Source: Ferrimonas marina (GTDB lineage: Bacteria > Pseudomonadota > Gammaproteobacteria > Enterobacterales > Shewanellaceae). From it: DNA of 43,063 bases. The stretch lies in NCBI RefSeq assembly GCF_900129905.1, contig NZ_FQXG01000016.1, positions 1-43,063 on the forward strand. The letters are read 5' to 3'. Below are positions 28,851 to 41,167 of this stretch, in pieces (positions within the stretch are counted from its first letter, which is position 1; the number at the start of each line of letters is the position of its first letter). The notes under the pieces are model-generated. The model was not told the DNA's origin, searched no databases, and worked only from the letters and a program-made list of their open reading frames with translations. Made by a program: the position numbers and the translations under genes.

Positions 28851-30831
28851 TCTGACCCTGCCGCAATGGCACTACCTGTACGGCCGACCCCAGCACCGCG
28901 GCGTGATCCGCGCCGAGCCAGACCACTTCCAGGTCTCCGAGGTGCTGCCCTTTCGCCCCGATGGCGAGGGTGAGAACCACCTGGTCCACATCGAAAAGCG
29001 CGGCCTGACCACCCACCAGGTGGCCAAGACCCTGGCCCAGTTTGCCGGCGTGCCCCAACGGGACGTGTCCTGGGCCGGACTCAAGGACAAGCACGGGGTA
29101 ACCCGTCAGTGGCTGTGTGTGCGCATCCCCGGCAAGGTGGAGCCGCCATGGTCTGAACTCAACAACGACCAGCTCACCGTGCTGGAGGCCAGTCGCCACC
29201 GCAAGAAGCTGCGGCCTGGCAACCTGCTGGCTAACCGCTTCCGCCTGGCCATCAGCGGGGTGGAGGAGATGAGTGGGCTGGCGGAGCGGCTGGCGATAAT
29301 CCAGCCCGGCGTGCCCAACTATTACGGTGAACAGCGCTTCGGCCACAACGGCATGAACGTCACCCGGGCGGTGGAGATGTTCGAGGGCCGTAAGGTCAAG
29401 GATCGCAACAAGCGCAGCATCTATCTCTCTGCCGCCCGTAGCTTCCTGTTCAACCAGGTGGTGTCGGCCCGGCTGGCCCATTCCGGCCTGGCGCCGATGG
29501 CCGGCGATCCGCTGATGCTGGCGGGCAGCAACAGCTTCTTTATTGCCGATCCGGTCACCGAGGAGCATCGCGAGCGTCTGGCCAGCGGCGACATCGGCCT
29601 GTCCGGGCCGCTGTTCGGTGATCCCGATGGCGGTGCGGCCGGGGAGGCGGGTCGCTACGAGCAGCAGATCCTCGACGCCTGGCCGCAACTGCTCTCTGGC
29701 CTGCAGTCGGCCCGGATGCAGCCGGAGCGTCGGCGCATGCTGCTGCGCCCGGAGGGGGTGCGTCACTGGGTAGAGCAGGATCTGTTCTGGGTCGAGTTCC
29801 TGCTGCCCGCCGGCGCCTTTGCCACCAGCGTACTACGAGAGCTGGTGGATTACCGTGATGCCCAGGCCTTCGATCCTGACGCGGTGCGCGAGCGCGAGGT
29901 ACCGGCACAAGCCAGCGAGGATGACGCGGTGCGCGAGCGCGAGGTATCGGCACAAGCCAGCGAGGATGACGCAGTGCCCGTCGCCTCCGGGCGTGAGGCG
30001 ATCATGCCTGAATCCGCCCCAGAGCCACAGGCGCCTGAGCAAGTCGTTGATGAACAGCCCAAAACCGATGACAATGGGCGGGTGATGAAGATCCTGGTCA
30101 GTAATGACGATGGCGTCCATGCGCCGGGGATCCGGGCCTTGAGTGAGGCGCTGTCGGCGGTGGCCGAGGTGGTCACCGTGGCGCCGGACCGCAACTGCTC
30201 CGGGGCCTCCAACTCGCTGACCCTGACCAACCCATTGCGGATCCAGCAGCTGGACAACGGCTACATCCAGGTCAACGGCACCCCCACCGACTGTGTTCAC
30301 CTGGCGGTGCGCGAGCTGGTGGAGCAGGAGCCGGATCTGGTGGTTTCGGGGATCAACGCCGGTGCCAACCTGGGGGACGATACCCTCTACTCCGGCACCG
30401 TGGCAGCCGCCATGGAGGGGCGCCACCTGGGCCTGCCCACCATTGCCGTGTCCCTGGTCGGCCGAGCCGAGCAGCACTACGACAGCGCCGCGGCAATCAC
30501 CGCGCAGATCGTTGAAGGGCTGATGCGCTCGCCCCTGCCCAAGGACCAGATCCTCAACATCAATGTGCCGGATCTGCCGCTCGATCAGATCAAGGGGATC
30601 AAGGTGACCCGACTGGGTGCCCGCCATAAGGCCGAGGGGATGGTACGCACCACGGATCCCGCCGGGCGCACCATCTTCTGGCTCGGTCCCCCGGGCGAAG
30701 AGGAGGATTCCGGTCCGGGTACCGATTTCCATGCGGTGGCCCAGGGCTACGTCTCTATCACGCCGCTGAAGGTCGATCTGACCGCACACGATCAATTAGA
30801 ACGCCTGGAAGGATGGGTGAAACAGTTATGA
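28843..30831 (+). CDS. truD-surE: TruD-SurE in-frame fusion: tRNA pseudouridine(13) synthase plus 5'-nucleotidase SurE
   Basis: One open frame of 662 codons encodes two proteins that are separate in E. coli. Residues 1-~340 are TruD, which makes pseudouridine 13 in tRNA-Glu; the catalytic Asp is near 82 in [12 protein letters not shown], and the domain ends at [18 protein letters not shown]. Residues ~345-414 are a low-complexity acidic linker with a 45-bp duplication. From residue 415 (ATG at 30085) comes a full 248-residue SurE, with [30 protein letters not shown] and [25 protein letters not shown]. There is no stop between them. An internal start at 30085 is possible, but the ribosome site is weak. 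The end overlaps pcm. Confidence 0.9.
   Translation: MSDLTLPQWHYLYGRPQHRGVIRAEPDHFQVSEVLPFRPDGEGENHLVHIEKRGLTTHQVAKTLAQFAGVPQRDVSWAGLKDKHGVTRQWLCVRIPGKVEPPWSELNNDQLTVLEASRHRKKLRPGNLLANRFRLAISGVEEMSGLAERLAIIQPGVPNYYGEQRFGHNGMNVTRAVEMFEGRKVKDRNKRSIYLSAARSFLFNQVVSARLAHSGLAPMAGDPLMLAGSNSFFIADPVTEEHRERLASGDIGLSGPLFGDPDGGAAGEAGRYEQQILDAWPQLLSGLQSARMQPERRRMLLRPEGVRHWVEQDLFWVEFLLPAGAFATSVLRELVDYRDAQAFDPDAVREREVPAQASEDDAVREREVSAQASEDDAVPVASGREAIMPESAPEPQAPEQVVDEQPKTDDNGRVMKILVSNDDGVHAPGIRALSEALSAVAEVVTVAPDRNCSGASNSLTLTNPLRIQQLDNGYIQVNGTPTDCVHLAVRELVEQEPDLVVSGINAGANLGDDTLYSGTVAAAMEGRHLGLPTIAVSLVGRAEQHYDSAAAITAQIVEGLMRSPLPKDQILNINVPDLPLDQIKGIKVTRLGARHKAEGMVRTTDPAGRTIFWLGPPGEEEDSGPGTDFHAVAQGYVSITPLKVDLTAHDQLERLEGWVKQL
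29878..29967 (+). repeat. 45-bp in-frame tandem duplication in the TruD-SurE linker
   Basis: Two adjacent 45-bp copies (29878-29922 and 29923-29967) differ at one base (C/T). A third copy begins and fades after about 10 bp. They encode [15 protein letters not shown] and [15 protein letters not shown]. The length is a multiple of three, so the frame into SurE is kept. Confidence 0.97.
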
Positions 30832-31466
30832 GTTTGGCAACGCAGGGCTATGGAACCCGCCTGGTACAGCAGCTTCAGCAAGGTGGGATCCGCGATCCCC
30901 GGGTGCTGGAGGCGGTGGCCCGGATCCCCCGGCAGCATTTCGTCGACGGCGCCCTGGTGGGCCGCGCCTGGGAGAACACGGCATTGCCCATCGGTGCCGG
31001 CCAGACCATCTCCCAGCCCTACATCGTGGCGCGGATGACCGAGCTGCTGCTCGATGGCCTGCAACCGGGTCCGATCCTGGAGCTGGGCACCGGCAGTGGC
31101 TACCAGGCCGCGGTGCTGGCGTCGCTGGTGCCGCACCTGTACACCATTGAGCGGATCAAGAGCCTGCAGATCCAGGCCCGTCGTCGCCTTAAGCAGCTCG
31201 ATCTGCACAACATCTCCTTTAAATACGGTGATGGTTGGCAGGGCTGGGCCAGTAAGGCGCCGTTCAGCGCCATCCTGGTGACCGCCGCGGCCAGCGACAT
31301 CCCCAATGCCCTGCTGCAGCAGTTGGCGGATGGCGGTCGGCTGGTGATCCCGGTGGGGGAGCAGGAGCAGATGCTGCGCCTGATCGAGCGCCAGGGCGAT
31401 CGCTTTATCAGTCGGGACGTGGAAGCGGTGCGCTTTGTCCCGCTGGTGCCGGGAGCCACCGAGTAG
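30828..31466 (+). CDS. pcm: Protein-L-isoaspartate O-methyltransferase
   Basis: Pcm methylates isoaspartyl residues in damaged proteins with SAM, allowing their repair. The 212-residue protein has [19 protein letters not shown], the SAM motif [37 protein letters not shown], the DGWQGW segment, and [12 protein letters not shown] at the end. The ATG at 30828 overlaps the surE stop (ATGA). An ATG 15 bp upstream is possible but has no better spacing. The order surE-pcm-nlpD-rpoS is conserved with E. coli. Confidence 0.95.
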   Translation: MSLATQGYGTRLVQQLQQGGIRDPRVLEAVARIPRQHFVDGALVGRAWENTALPIGAGQTISQPYIVARMTELLLDGLQPGPILELGTGSGYQAAVLASLVPHLYTIERIKSLQIQARRRLKQLDLHNISFKYGDGWQGWASKAPFSAILVTAAASDIPNALLQQLADGGRLVIPVGEQEQMLRLIERQGDRFISRDVEAVRFVPLVPGATE

Positions 31467-31475
31467 GCGGGCGGC

Positions 31476-32369
31476 ATGAGGATGGTGGTGAGGATCCCAG
31501 GATGGGCGGTGCTGTTACTGGCGCTTGGAGGCTGCAGCTTTCAGGCGCAGCAACCGGCGCCGGTGGCCTCGGTGTATACCGGCCATACCTACAAGGATCG
31601 CACCCCCAACAGCATCCGTGGCAGCCAATACCGGGTTCAGCAAGGGGACACTCTGTACTCTATCGCGTTCGCCTCAGGCAAGGATTTTCGCTCGCTAGCT
31701 CAATACAATAGCCTCCGATCCCCCTATACGATCTTCCCGGGCCAAACCCTGACACTGGTCAAACCAGATCAAAAAAAGATCGCCGTTCGATCGCCCTCAC
31801 AAGCGACTGTGACGGCGTCCAAACCCAGTCAGCCCAAGGCTTCCACAGCGAAAACCGCTAATTCAGCACAGCAAAACCGTCAAAAAACGGCTATTGATCC
31901 CACTTCTCAGCCTCGATATGCTGGCTCTGAGTCTTCACAAGTTGATAACAAAACTTCGAGTGTGAAGACCGCAGCAAGTCCCTCTCTGCCCAAGCAGGTT
32001 TCCCGCTGGCACTGGCCCACTAACGGACGTGTGATCCGGGGTTTTTCGTCCGCGGAACAAGGCAACAAGGGTTTGGACATTGCCGCGGCGGAGGGAACGC
32101 CCGTGGTCAGTGCCGCCCCAGGCAGAGTGGTTTACGCCGGCAGTGCCCTGCGCGGGTATGGCAAGCTGATCATCATCAAGCACAACGATGATTTTCTCAG
32201 TGCCTACGCCCACAACAGACGCATTCTGGTGAAAGAAAAACAACAGGTCGAAGCCGGTCAAAAGATCGCTGAAGTGGGCAATACCGATGCCGATAGGCAC
32301 ATGCTGCACTTTGAGATCCGACACCGCGGGAAGTCGGTCGACCCGATGCGTTATTTGCCCCAACGTTAG
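31476..32369 (+). CDS. nlpD: NlpD lipoprotein, murein hydrolase activator
   Basis: NlpD activates the amidase AmiC during cell separation. The 297-residue protein has a lipoprotein signal (VLLLALGGCSF, lipidated Cys near residue 20), a LysM domain (~50-95: YRVQQGDTLYSIAFASGKDFRSLAQYN), a Ser/Thr/Lys/Gln-rich linker (~100-180), and a LytM (M23) domain (~185-297). The catalytic metal ligands are degraded (NKGLDIA where active enzymes have H-x-G-x-D), so it is a regulator and not an enzyme. The linker DNA is clearly more AT-rich than its surroundings. In E. coli the main rpoS promoter lies inside nlpD. Confidence 0.93.
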   Translation: MRMVVRIPGWAVLLLALGGCSFQAQQPAPVASVYTGHTYKDRTPNSIRGSQYRVQQGDTLYSIAFASGKDFRSLAQYNSLRSPYTIFPGQTLTLVKPDQKKIAVRSPSQATVTASKPSQPKASTAKTANSAQQNRQKTAIDPTSQPRYAGSESSQVDNKTSSVKTAASPSLPKQVSRWHWPTNGRVIRGFSSAEQGNKGLDIAAAEGTPVVSAAPGRVVYAGSALRGYGKLIIIKHNDDFLSAYAHNRRILVKEKQQVEAGQKIAEVGNTDADRHMLHFEIRHRGKSVDPMRYLPQR

Positions 32370-32374
32370 GGGAT

Positions 32375-32402
32375 ACGGTTGTCACATCAAGGAGGAAACC
32401 GT
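32375..32402 (+). promoter_or_regulatory. rpoS leader hairpin with orphan Shine-Dalgarno in the loop
   Basis: ACGGTT (32375-32380) and AACCGT (32397-32402) form a perfect 6-bp stem. The 16-nt loop holds AAGGAGG, a near-perfect ribosome site that is not used by any real gene; it is followed by GTG-CAT-TAG at 32401-32409, a two-codon frame. The rpoS start is 43 bp downstream. The GGA-in-loop shape also resembles CsrA or ribosome standby sites. Confidence 0.45.
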
Positions 32403-32444
32403 GCATTAGCAGCGATAGTTTGGGACTAACTGGGAGATCCGCCA

Positions 32445-33437
32445 ATGAATCTGAAGAGCAACGCGTTCGATGAGATGGCTGCGGTTGATTTAAGCGGTAA
32501 TGAAGGGGTTGTGGGAACCTCTAGAGAGATCGAAGCCAGCACCACGACGGCCAAAGAGACGGCCGCCAACATAGACCAACTGGTCCAGGATGACCTGCAG
32601 AAAAACCTGGACGCAACTCAGCTCTACCTCAGTGAGATCGGCTTTTCGCCGCTGCTGACGGCCGAAGAGGAAGTGTATTACGCACGACGTGCTCAGCGCG
32701 GCTGCGACAAATCCCGAAACCGGATGATCGAGAGCAACCTGCGCCTGGTGGTGAAGATCGCCCGACGCTATAACAACCGCGGCCTGGCGCTGCTGGACCT
32801 GATCGAGGAAGGGAACCTGGGTCTGATTCGCGCGGTTGAAAAGTTCGATCCGGAGCGTGGTTTCCGATTCTCGACCTACGCCACCTGGTGGATCCGTCAG
32901 ACCATTGAACGGGCCATCATGAATCAGACTCGTACCATCCGTCTGCCCATCCACGTGGTGAAAGAGCTCAACGTCTACCTGCGTACCGCCCGGGAGCTGG
33001 CCCATAGCCTGGATCACGAGCCCACCGCCGAGGAGATCGCTGAGAAGCTGGATAAGCCGGTGGAAGACGTCAGCCGCATGCTTAAGCTCAACGAGAAAAT
33101 CAGCTCGGTGGATACCCCCATCGGTGGCGACTCCGATAAGGCGCTGCTGGATGTGATCGCCGATGATGATCGGGTCTGTCCCGAGGTGCAAGCCCAGGAT
33201 GACGATATCAAGGACTCCGTCGTCCGCTGGCTTGACGAGCTCAACGGCAAGCAACGTGAGGTGCTGGCCCGCCGCTTTGGCCTGCTGGGATACGAGCCGT
33301 CCACCCTGGAGGACGTGGGTCGCGAGATCGGCCTGACCCGGGAGCGGGTGCGTCAGATCCAGGTGGAGGCGCTGCGCCGTCTGCGTGAACTGATCGGCTC
33401 CCAGGGGTTGTCCATTGAGGCCCTGTTCAAGTCCTAA
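32445..33437 (+). CDS. rpoS: RNA polymerase sigma factor RpoS (sigma-38)
   Basis: RpoS directs the stationary-phase and general stress response. The 330-residue protein matches E. coli RpoS (330): region 1.2 with [26 protein letters not shown], region 2 with [56 protein letters not shown], region 3, and region 4 with [28 protein letters not shown]. Its own ribosome site (GGGAG, 8 nt before the ATG) is moderate, while a stronger unused one sits upstream in a hairpin. It faces mutS, with a shared terminator between. Confidence 0.97.
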   Translation: MNLKSNAFDEMAAVDLSGNEGVVGTSREIEASTTTAKETAANIDQLVQDDLQKNLDATQLYLSEIGFSPLLTAEEEVYYARRAQRGCDKSRNRMIESNLRLVVKIARRYNNRGLALLDLIEEGNLGLIRAVEKFDPERGFRFSTYATWWIRQTIERAIMNQTRTIRLPIHVVKELNVYLRTARELAHSLDHEPTAEEIAEKLDKPVEDVSRMLKLNEKISSVDTPIGGDSDKALLDVIADDDRVCPEVQAQDDDIKDSVVRWLDELNGKQREVLARRFGLLGYEPSTLEDVGREIGLTRERVRQIQVEALRRLRELIGSQGLSIEALFKS

Positions 33438-33450
33438 GGTTATCCCAAAC

Positions 33451-33480
33451 AAAACGCCGCCCCTGAGGGCGGCGTTTTTT
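33451..33480. terminator. Bidirectional terminator between rpoS and mutS
   Basis: AAAACGCCGCCC, a CTGA loop and GGGCGGCGTTTTTT form a stem with A and T flanks. It serves both convergent genes, rpoS (plus) and mutS (minus). Confidence 0.95.
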
Positions 33481-33494
33481 GTTGCCTGACTGGC

Positions 33495-36068
33495 TCAGCT
33501 GTCGAGCTGGGCCTTGAGGCTGTAGAGCAGATCCAGCGCCTGGCGCGGGGTCAGCTCATCCGGCTGGCAGCGCTCCAGCGCCAGCAGCGCCGGGTGGGTC
33601 TCCGGCAGCAGCGGCAGCTGGGCCTGGGTCTCGACCTGGGCGCTGCTGGGCATCGGCTCCTGCTGCTCCAGCGAGGCCAGACGCTGCTTGGCCGCCTGCA
33701 CCACCGGCTTTGGCACACCCGCCAGGGCGGCGACCTGCAGGCCATAGCTGCGGCTGGCCGGTCCCTCCTGTACTGCGTGCATAAAGGCGATGGTGTCGCC
33801 ATGCTCCATCGCATCCAGGTGGACGTTATGCACCCCGGCCATCCGCTCCGGCAGCTGGGTCAGCTCGAAGTAGTGGGTGGCAAACAGGGTCAGTGCCTGC
33901 AGCTTGCTGGCCAGGTGCTCGGCGGCGGCCCAGGCCAGTGACAGGCCATCGTAGGTGGAGGTGCCCCGACCGATCTCATCCATCAGCACCAGGCTGTTGG
34001 CGCTGGCGTTGTTGAGGATGTTGGCGGTCTCGGTCATCTCCACCATAAAGGTGGAGCGACCGGAGGCGAGATCGTCCGACGCGCCGATGCGGGTGAAGAT
34101 CCGATCCACCGGCCCCAGCACCGCGTGCTCCGCCGGGACAAAGCTGCCGATGTGGGCCAGCAGGGTGATCAGCGCGGTCTGGCGCATGTAGGTGGACTTA
34201 CCGCCCATGTTGGGGCCGGTGACGATCAGCATCCGCCGCTCCGGACTCAGGTGCACCGGGTTGGCGATGAAGGGCTCCTTGAGCACCTGCTCCACCACCG
34301 GATGGCGACCGCCATCGATGGCGATGCCGCGGGTCTCGGTCAGCTGCGGTCGGCAGTAGCCCAGGGTTTCGGCCCGCTCCGCCAGGGTCTGCAGCACGTC
34401 CAGCTCGGCACAGGCAAAGGCACACTCCTGCAGGGCCGCCAGGGCCGGCATCAGCAGGTCGAACAGCTCCTCGTACAGCCGCTTCTCCAGTGCCAGGGCC
34501 TGGCTCTGACTGGTCAGCACCTTGTCTTCGTGGGCCTTGAGCTCCGGAATGATGTAGCGCTCGGTGTTCTTCAGGGTCTGGCGACGCACATAGTCCGCCG
34601 GTACCAGTGCCGACTGGGCCCGGCTGACCTCGATAAAGTAGCCATGCACCTTGTTGTAGCCCACCTTCAAGGTGGCGATGCCACTGCGCTCCCGCTCCCG
34701 CTGCTCCATTTGGTCCAGGTAGTCGGTGGCGCCCCGGGACAAGGCCCGCAGTTCATCTAGCTCGGCGTTGTAGCCCTCGGCCAGTACCCCGCCGTCGCGG
34801 ATCACCACCGGCGGGTTGTCGCAGATGGCACGCTCCAGCAGGGCTAATTGCTCCGGGAACTGACCAATGCGCTGATGCAGCTGCTGCACCTTGTTGCCGG
34901 ACAGCTCGGTCAGCAGTTCCTGCAGTGCCGGCAGCTGGCCCAGCGCCTGGCGCAATCGGGTCATGTCGCGGGGGCGGGCGCTGCGCAGCGCCAATCGGGC
35001 CAGCACCCGCTCCAGATCGCCCACCGGCTTGAGAGTGTCGGCCAGTTCGACGTACAGGCCGTTGTCCTTGATCGCGCTGACGCTGTCCAGTCGACCCTCC
35101 AGCTCGCTGCGTTGGGTCAGCGGCTGGTGCAGCCAGCGTTTGAGCAGGCGCGAGCCCATGGCGGTGGCGCTGCTGTCCAGCACCGCTGCCAGGGTGTTGT
35201 CACTGCCGCCGGAGAGGTTCTGGGTCAGCTCCAGGTTCTTGCGGGTGGCCGCATCCAGCACAATGTGGTGGCCATCCTGCTGCTTGGTGATGCTGCGCAG
35301 GTGGGGCAGGGCGGTACGCTGGGTATCCTTGACGTACTGCAGCAGGCAGCCGGCGGCGCATAGCGCTCGCTCGTTGTGCTCCACTCCAAAGCCGCTGAGA
35401 TCCCGGGTGCCAAACTGGCCATTGAGCAGCTGACGGGCGGTGCCCAGTTCAAACTCCCACTCCGGTCGGCGCCGCAGCCCCTTGTAGCCCTCCAGCAGAT
35501 CCATGCGAGCAAACAGCTCCGGATAGAGCAGCTCCGCCGGGCGGGTGCGCTGCAGCTCCGCCGCCAGCGCCTCGTCATCCGCCAGCTCGTTCACCACGAA
35601 GCGGCCGGAGGCGATATCCAGGGTGGCGTAGCCGTATTGGCCGCGCAGCTCGTAGACCGCCGCCAGCAGGTTGTCCTGCCGCTCCTCCAGCAACGCCTCG
35701 TCGGTGACCGTGCCCGGGGTGACGATGCGCACCACCTTTCGTTCCACCGGCCCCTTGCTGGTGGCGGGATCGCCGATCTGTTCGCAGATGGCGGCAGACT
35801 CACCGCGCTGCACCAGCTTGGCCAGGTAGCCCTCCACCGCGTGGTAGGGCACCCCGGCCATCGGGATGGGATCGCCGGCGGCGTGGCCTCGGGCGGTCAG
35901 GGAGATGTCCAGCAACTGGGCCGCACGCTTGGCGTCGTCAAAGAACAGTTCGTAGAAATCGCCCATGCGGTAGAACAGCAGCACCTCAGGGTGCTGGGCT
36001 TTGATGGTGAGGTATTGCCGCATCATCGGCGTGTGCTGTTCCAGGTCAGCGGGGGTGAGCTTGGCCAC
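33495..36068 (-). CDS. mutS: DNA mismatch repair protein MutS
   Basis: MutS recognises mismatches and starts repair. The 857-residue protein (E. coli 853) has the N-terminal mismatch-reading motif FYELF near residue 36 within [31 protein letters not shown]. The connector, core and clamp domains follow. The C-terminal ABC-type ATPase has Walker [10 protein letters not shown] near 616-624, [14 protein letters not shown] (Walker B), and [10 protein letters not shown] helical C-terminus ([14 protein letters not shown]) provides the tetramer segment. It is transcribed toward rpoS, as in relatives. Confidence 0.97.
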   Translation of the reverse strand: MAKLTPADLEQHTPMMRQYLTIKAQHPEVLLFYRMGDFYELFFDDAKRAAQLLDISLTARGHAAGDPIPMAGVPYHAVEGYLAKLVQRGESAAICEQIGDPATSKGPVERKVVRIVTPGTVTDEALLEERQDNLLAAVYELRGQYGYATLDIASGRFVVNELADDEALAAELQRTRPAELLYPELFARMDLLEGYKGLRRRPEWEFELGTARQLLNGQFGTRDLSGFGVEHNERALCAAGCLLQYVKDTQRTALPHLRSITKQQDGHHIVLDAATRKNLELTQNLSGGSDNTLAAVLDSSATAMGSRLLKRWLHQPLTQRSELEGRLDSVSAIKDNGLYVELADTLKPVGDLERVLARLALRSARPRDMTRLRQALGQLPALQELLTELSGNKVQQLHQRIGQFPEQLALLERAICDNPPVVIRDGGVLAEGYNAELDELRALSRGATDYLDQMEQRERERSGIATLKVGYNKVHGYFIEVSRAQSALVPADYVRRQTLKNTERYIIPELKAHEDKVLTSQSQALALEKRLYEELFDLLMPALAALQECAFACAELDVLQTLAERAETLGYCRPQLTETRGIAIDGGRHPVVEQVLKEPFIANPVHLSPERRMLIVTGPNMGGKSTYMRQTALITLLAHIGSFVPAEHAVLGPVDRIFTRIGASDDLASGRSTFMVEMTETANILNNASANSLVLMDEIGRGTSTYDGLSLAWAAAEHLASKLQALTLFATHYFELTQLPERMAGVHNVHLDAMEHGDTIAFMHAVQEGPASRSYGLQVAALAGVPKPVVQAAKQRLASLEQQEPMPSSAQVETQAQLPLLPETHPALLALERCQPDELTPRQALDLLYSLKAQLDS

Positions 36069-36214
36069 GAAGTCTCCGTCGGTATCTGTGCAAGCGCACC
36101 ATGATACCTGAAAGGTGGGGCGGTCTCAGCAGCAGGATTGGCCGGCGTGAGGCGGTCTCCGTTATCCGTGATCGGGCCCCGGCGAACGGTTCAGCCGAAC
36201 GGGCCAGGATCAAA

Positions 36215-36619
36215 CTAAGCGGGACGCAACAGCCAGTTATGGCCGCGAGCGTGGCGCACCGTTCGGCCCGGGTAGCCGTGAGCGAATGCCAGGGTCAGCA
36301 ACATCAACCAGGGCTGGATCAAGGCGAACAGGGTGTGCAGCCCCAGGGCGCCCACGGTCAGGTGCCAGCGCCAGCGCGGGGAGATGTCGGTCATGCGACA
36401 GAGCACCATATAGGGGATACGAAACAGCAGGAACAGGGTCCACAGCGACCACAGCCAGGGCAGGGCCAGCCACTGTGACAGGCCAAACAGGCTCAGGGTC
36501 ACACTGATGCCGATGGCACCGCGACGGGCAAAGGTGGCCCGGTCAGCGGCGGGGATCCGAAACCGACCGGTTCGCAGGCGGGCGGGTATCTTGCGTTGCG
36601 TCTTTTTTGGCTCTGTCAT
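36215..36619 (-). CDS. Uncharacterised small membrane protein
   Basis: I do not recognise this 134-residue protein. It has a basic N-terminus (EPKKTQRKIPARLRTGRFRIP), then about three hydrophobic segments (GISVTLSLFGLSQWLALPWLWSLW, LFLLFRIPYMVL, and GALGLHTLFALIQPWLMLLTLAF), and a His/Arg-rich tail (YPGRTVRHARGHNWLL). It is likely an inner-membrane protein. The second ATG (36619) is preferred because GAGG lies 7 nt before it; the first ATG at 36625 is too close. It sits alone between mutS and recA, where relatives often carry a cinA/pncC gene, which is absent here. Strong Trp and Leu content argues for a real membrane protein. Confidence 0.72.
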   Translation of the reverse strand: MTEPKKTQRKIPARLRTGRFRIPAADRATFARRGAIGISVTLSLFGLSQWLALPWLWSLWTLFLLFRIPYMVLCRMTDISPRWRWHLTVGALGLHTLFALIQPWLMLLTLAFAHGYPGRTVRHARGHNWLLRPA

Positions 36620-36813
36620 TGGCATACCTCGGGGTGCTTCTCAGGGACAGGGGGCGATATGACGGCACGACGGGGTGTGTCCGCTGATGGCCGTTAAGGC
36701 ATCACACCTCAGCATCGCCGCCAGGGACAGGTCAATTTGCGACTCGGCTCGGTACCACTGGACACAGCATCTTAAGTGAGGGCACGGATCGGTAAGGAAA
36801 TTGCGCAACAGGG

Positions 36814-36841
36814 TTGATACTGTATGACTGTACAGTATACT
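36814..36841 (+). promoter_or_regulatory. recA promoter with embedded LexA (SOS) box
   Basis: TTGATA (36814-36819) and TATACT (36836-36841) have a 16-bp spacer. The LexA site TACTGTATGACTGTACAGTA (36818-36837, pattern CTGT-N8-ACAG) covers the spacer and both elements. The layout is nearly identical to E. coli recA, so LexA repression and DNA-damage induction are expected. Confidence 0.95.
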
Positions 36842-36884
36842 AGGCCCATCAAATCAAACCCTATCCCCCACAACGAGGCAGGAA

Positions 36885-37922
36885 ATGGACGACAACAAAA
36901 AACGCGCACTCAGTGCCGCGCTTGGTCAGATTGAGAAACAGTTTGGTAAAGGCTCCATCATGCGGTTGGGGGATGCCACCACTTTGGATATCGAGTCGGT
37001 CCCCACTGGCTCCCTGGGCCTGGATATTGCCCTGGGTATTGGTGGCCTGCCTTACGGCCGTATCGTTGAGATCTACGGTCCTGAGTCCTCCGGTAAAACC
37101 ACCATGACCCTGCAGGTTGTGGCAGAAGCTCAGAAGCAGGGTAAGACCTGTGCCTTCGTTGATGCCGAGCACGCCCTGGATCCGGTCTACGCCGAGAAGC
37201 TGGGTGTGAACGTCGACGAGCTGCTGGTGTCCCAGCCGGACACCGGTGAACAGGCCCTGGAGATCTGCGACATGCTGGTACGCTCCGGCGCGGTGGACGT
37301 GGTGATCGTCGACTCCGTTGCGGCGCTGACGCCGAAGGCGGAGATCGAGGGTGAGATGGGCGACTCCCACGTTGGCCTGCAAGCCCGCCTGATGTCCCAG
37401 GCCCTGCGTAAGCTGACCGCCAACATCAAGCGCTCCAACACCCTGTGCATCTTCATTAACCAGATCCGGATGAAGATCGGCGTGATGTTCGGCAGCCCGG
37501 AAACCACCACCGGTGGTAACGCGCTGAAGTTCTACGCCTCCGTTCGTCTGGATATCCGCCGTATCGGTGCCATCAAGGATGGCGATGAGGTGGTGGGTAA
37601 CGAGACCCGGGTGAAGGTGGTGAAGAACAAGGTGGCACCGCCGTTCAAACAGACTGAATTCCAGATCCTCTACGGCGAGGGTACCTCCAAGGAGGGCGAG
37701 CTGATCGACCTGGGTGTGAAGCAGAAGCTGGTGGAGAAATCCGGCGCCTGGTACAGCTACAAAGGTGAGAAGATCGGTCAGGGTAAGGCCAATTCCATCC
37801 GCTTCCTGAAGGAAAACGTGGCGATCTCCAACGAGATCGAAGGCCTGCTGCGTGAGCAGCTGCTGGTGGTTGCCAAGCCGACCGACGAAGACGAAGCGGT
37901 GGAAAACGCCGAACTGTCTTAA
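36885..37922 (+). CDS. recA: Recombinase RecA
   Basis: RecA forms filaments on single-stranded DNA, performs strand exchange and triggers LexA self-cleavage. The 345-residue protein has Walker [10 protein letters not shown] near residue 66, [14 protein letters not shown] (Walker B), the loop [14 protein letters not shown] segment, [38 protein letters not shown], and an acidic C-terminal tail ([10 protein letters not shown]) that modulates activity. An SOS-controlled promoter lies 44 bp upstream. The recX gene follows after 3 bp. Confidence 0.98.
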   Translation: MDDNKKRALSAALGQIEKQFGKGSIMRLGDATTLDIESVPTGSLGLDIALGIGGLPYGRIVEIYGPESSGKTTMTLQVVAEAQKQGKTCAFVDAEHALDPVYAEKLGVNVDELLVSQPDTGEQALEICDMLVRSGAVDVVIVDSVAALTPKAEIEGEMGDSHVGLQARLMSQALRKLTANIKRSNTLCIFINQIRMKIGVMFGSPETTTGGNALKFYASVRLDIRRIGAIKDGDEVVGNETRVKVVKNKVAPPFKQTEFQILYGEGTSKEGELIDLGVKQKLVEKSGAWYSYKGEKIGQGKANSIRFLKENVAISNEIEGLLREQLLVVAKPTDEDEAVENAELS

Positions 37923-37925
37923 TCG

Positions 37926-38378
37926 GTGAGCGAGAAAAAGCCGGGCCAGAGTGCACTGGCCGCTGCGGTGGGACTGCTGTCCCGCCGTGATCATAGCCGC
38001 GGAGAGCTGCAGCAAAAGCTGCGCCTTCGCGGCTTTTCTGTGGATGAGATCCAGGCCGCGGTTGAACGGGTGACCGAGCTGGGTTACCTGGATGACGCGC
38101 GCTTTGCCCAGCTGTTTGTGCGCTACCGCAGCCAGGGAGGCAAGGGCCCGATGCGGCTGCGGATGGAGCTGCGTGAGCGTCAGGTGGCGGATGAGCTGAT
38201 CCGCTCGGCTCTGACCCAGCCGGAGATCGACTGGTTCGAGCTGTGTCGCGACACCCGCCAGCGCAAGTTTGGCGAAGGGCCGGTGGCAGACTTTAAACAG
38301 CGACAGAAGGTACAACGCTACCTGGCTTACCGGGGCTTTGACATGGAGCAGATCCGCTACGCCCTGAGTGAAGAGTAA
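37926..38378 (+). CDS. recX: Regulatory protein RecX
   Basis: RecX binds RecA filaments and limits their activity. The 150-residue protein is made of RecX helical repeats: AAAVGLLSRRDHSRGELQQKLRLRGFSVDEI, then VTELGYLDDARFAQLFVRYRSQGGKGPMRLRMELRERQV, then YLAYRGFDMEQIRYAL at the end. The GTG start is 3 bp after the recA stop, so it depends on recA transcription and inherits SOS control. The length is slightly under that of E. coli RecX (166). Confidence 0.94.
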   Translation: MSEKKPGQSALAAAVGLLSRRDHSRGELQQKLRLRGFSVDEIQAAVERVTELGYLDDARFAQLFVRYRSQGGKGPMRLRMELRERQVADELIRSALTQPEIDWFELCRDTRQRKFGEGPVADFKQRQKVQRYLAYRGFDMEQIRYALSEE

Positions 38379-38451
38379 AAAAACAGGGTTAAGCCTCGGA
38401 TCCCGGGGGTCGATTGCGTCGCAACGCTGGTTTGCACGGTAAGGTTACGGA

Positions 38452-38457
38452 TATAAT
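38452..38457 (+). promoter_or_regulatory. Candidate -10 element of alaS
   Basis: A perfect TATAAT lies 69 bp before the alaS ATG. TTGCAC at 38432-38437 is only 14 bp upstream, which is too short for a standard -35, so the -35 is unclear. Confidence 0.45.
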
Positions 38458-38526
38458 TGGCCGTTTGTATCGCCGCGCTGCCCAGCATTAGCCTGCGGCA
38501 ATCGATCGTATTTTCAGGATGACCGT

Positions 38527-41151
<2,625 letters not shown>

Positions 41152-41167
41152 TCGATTCGGAGCCTCA

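Noticed and set aside
31476-32369. NlpD as an active M23 peptidase
   Set aside because: The metal-binding His of the H-x-G-x-D motif is replaced by Asn, as expected for an amidase activator.
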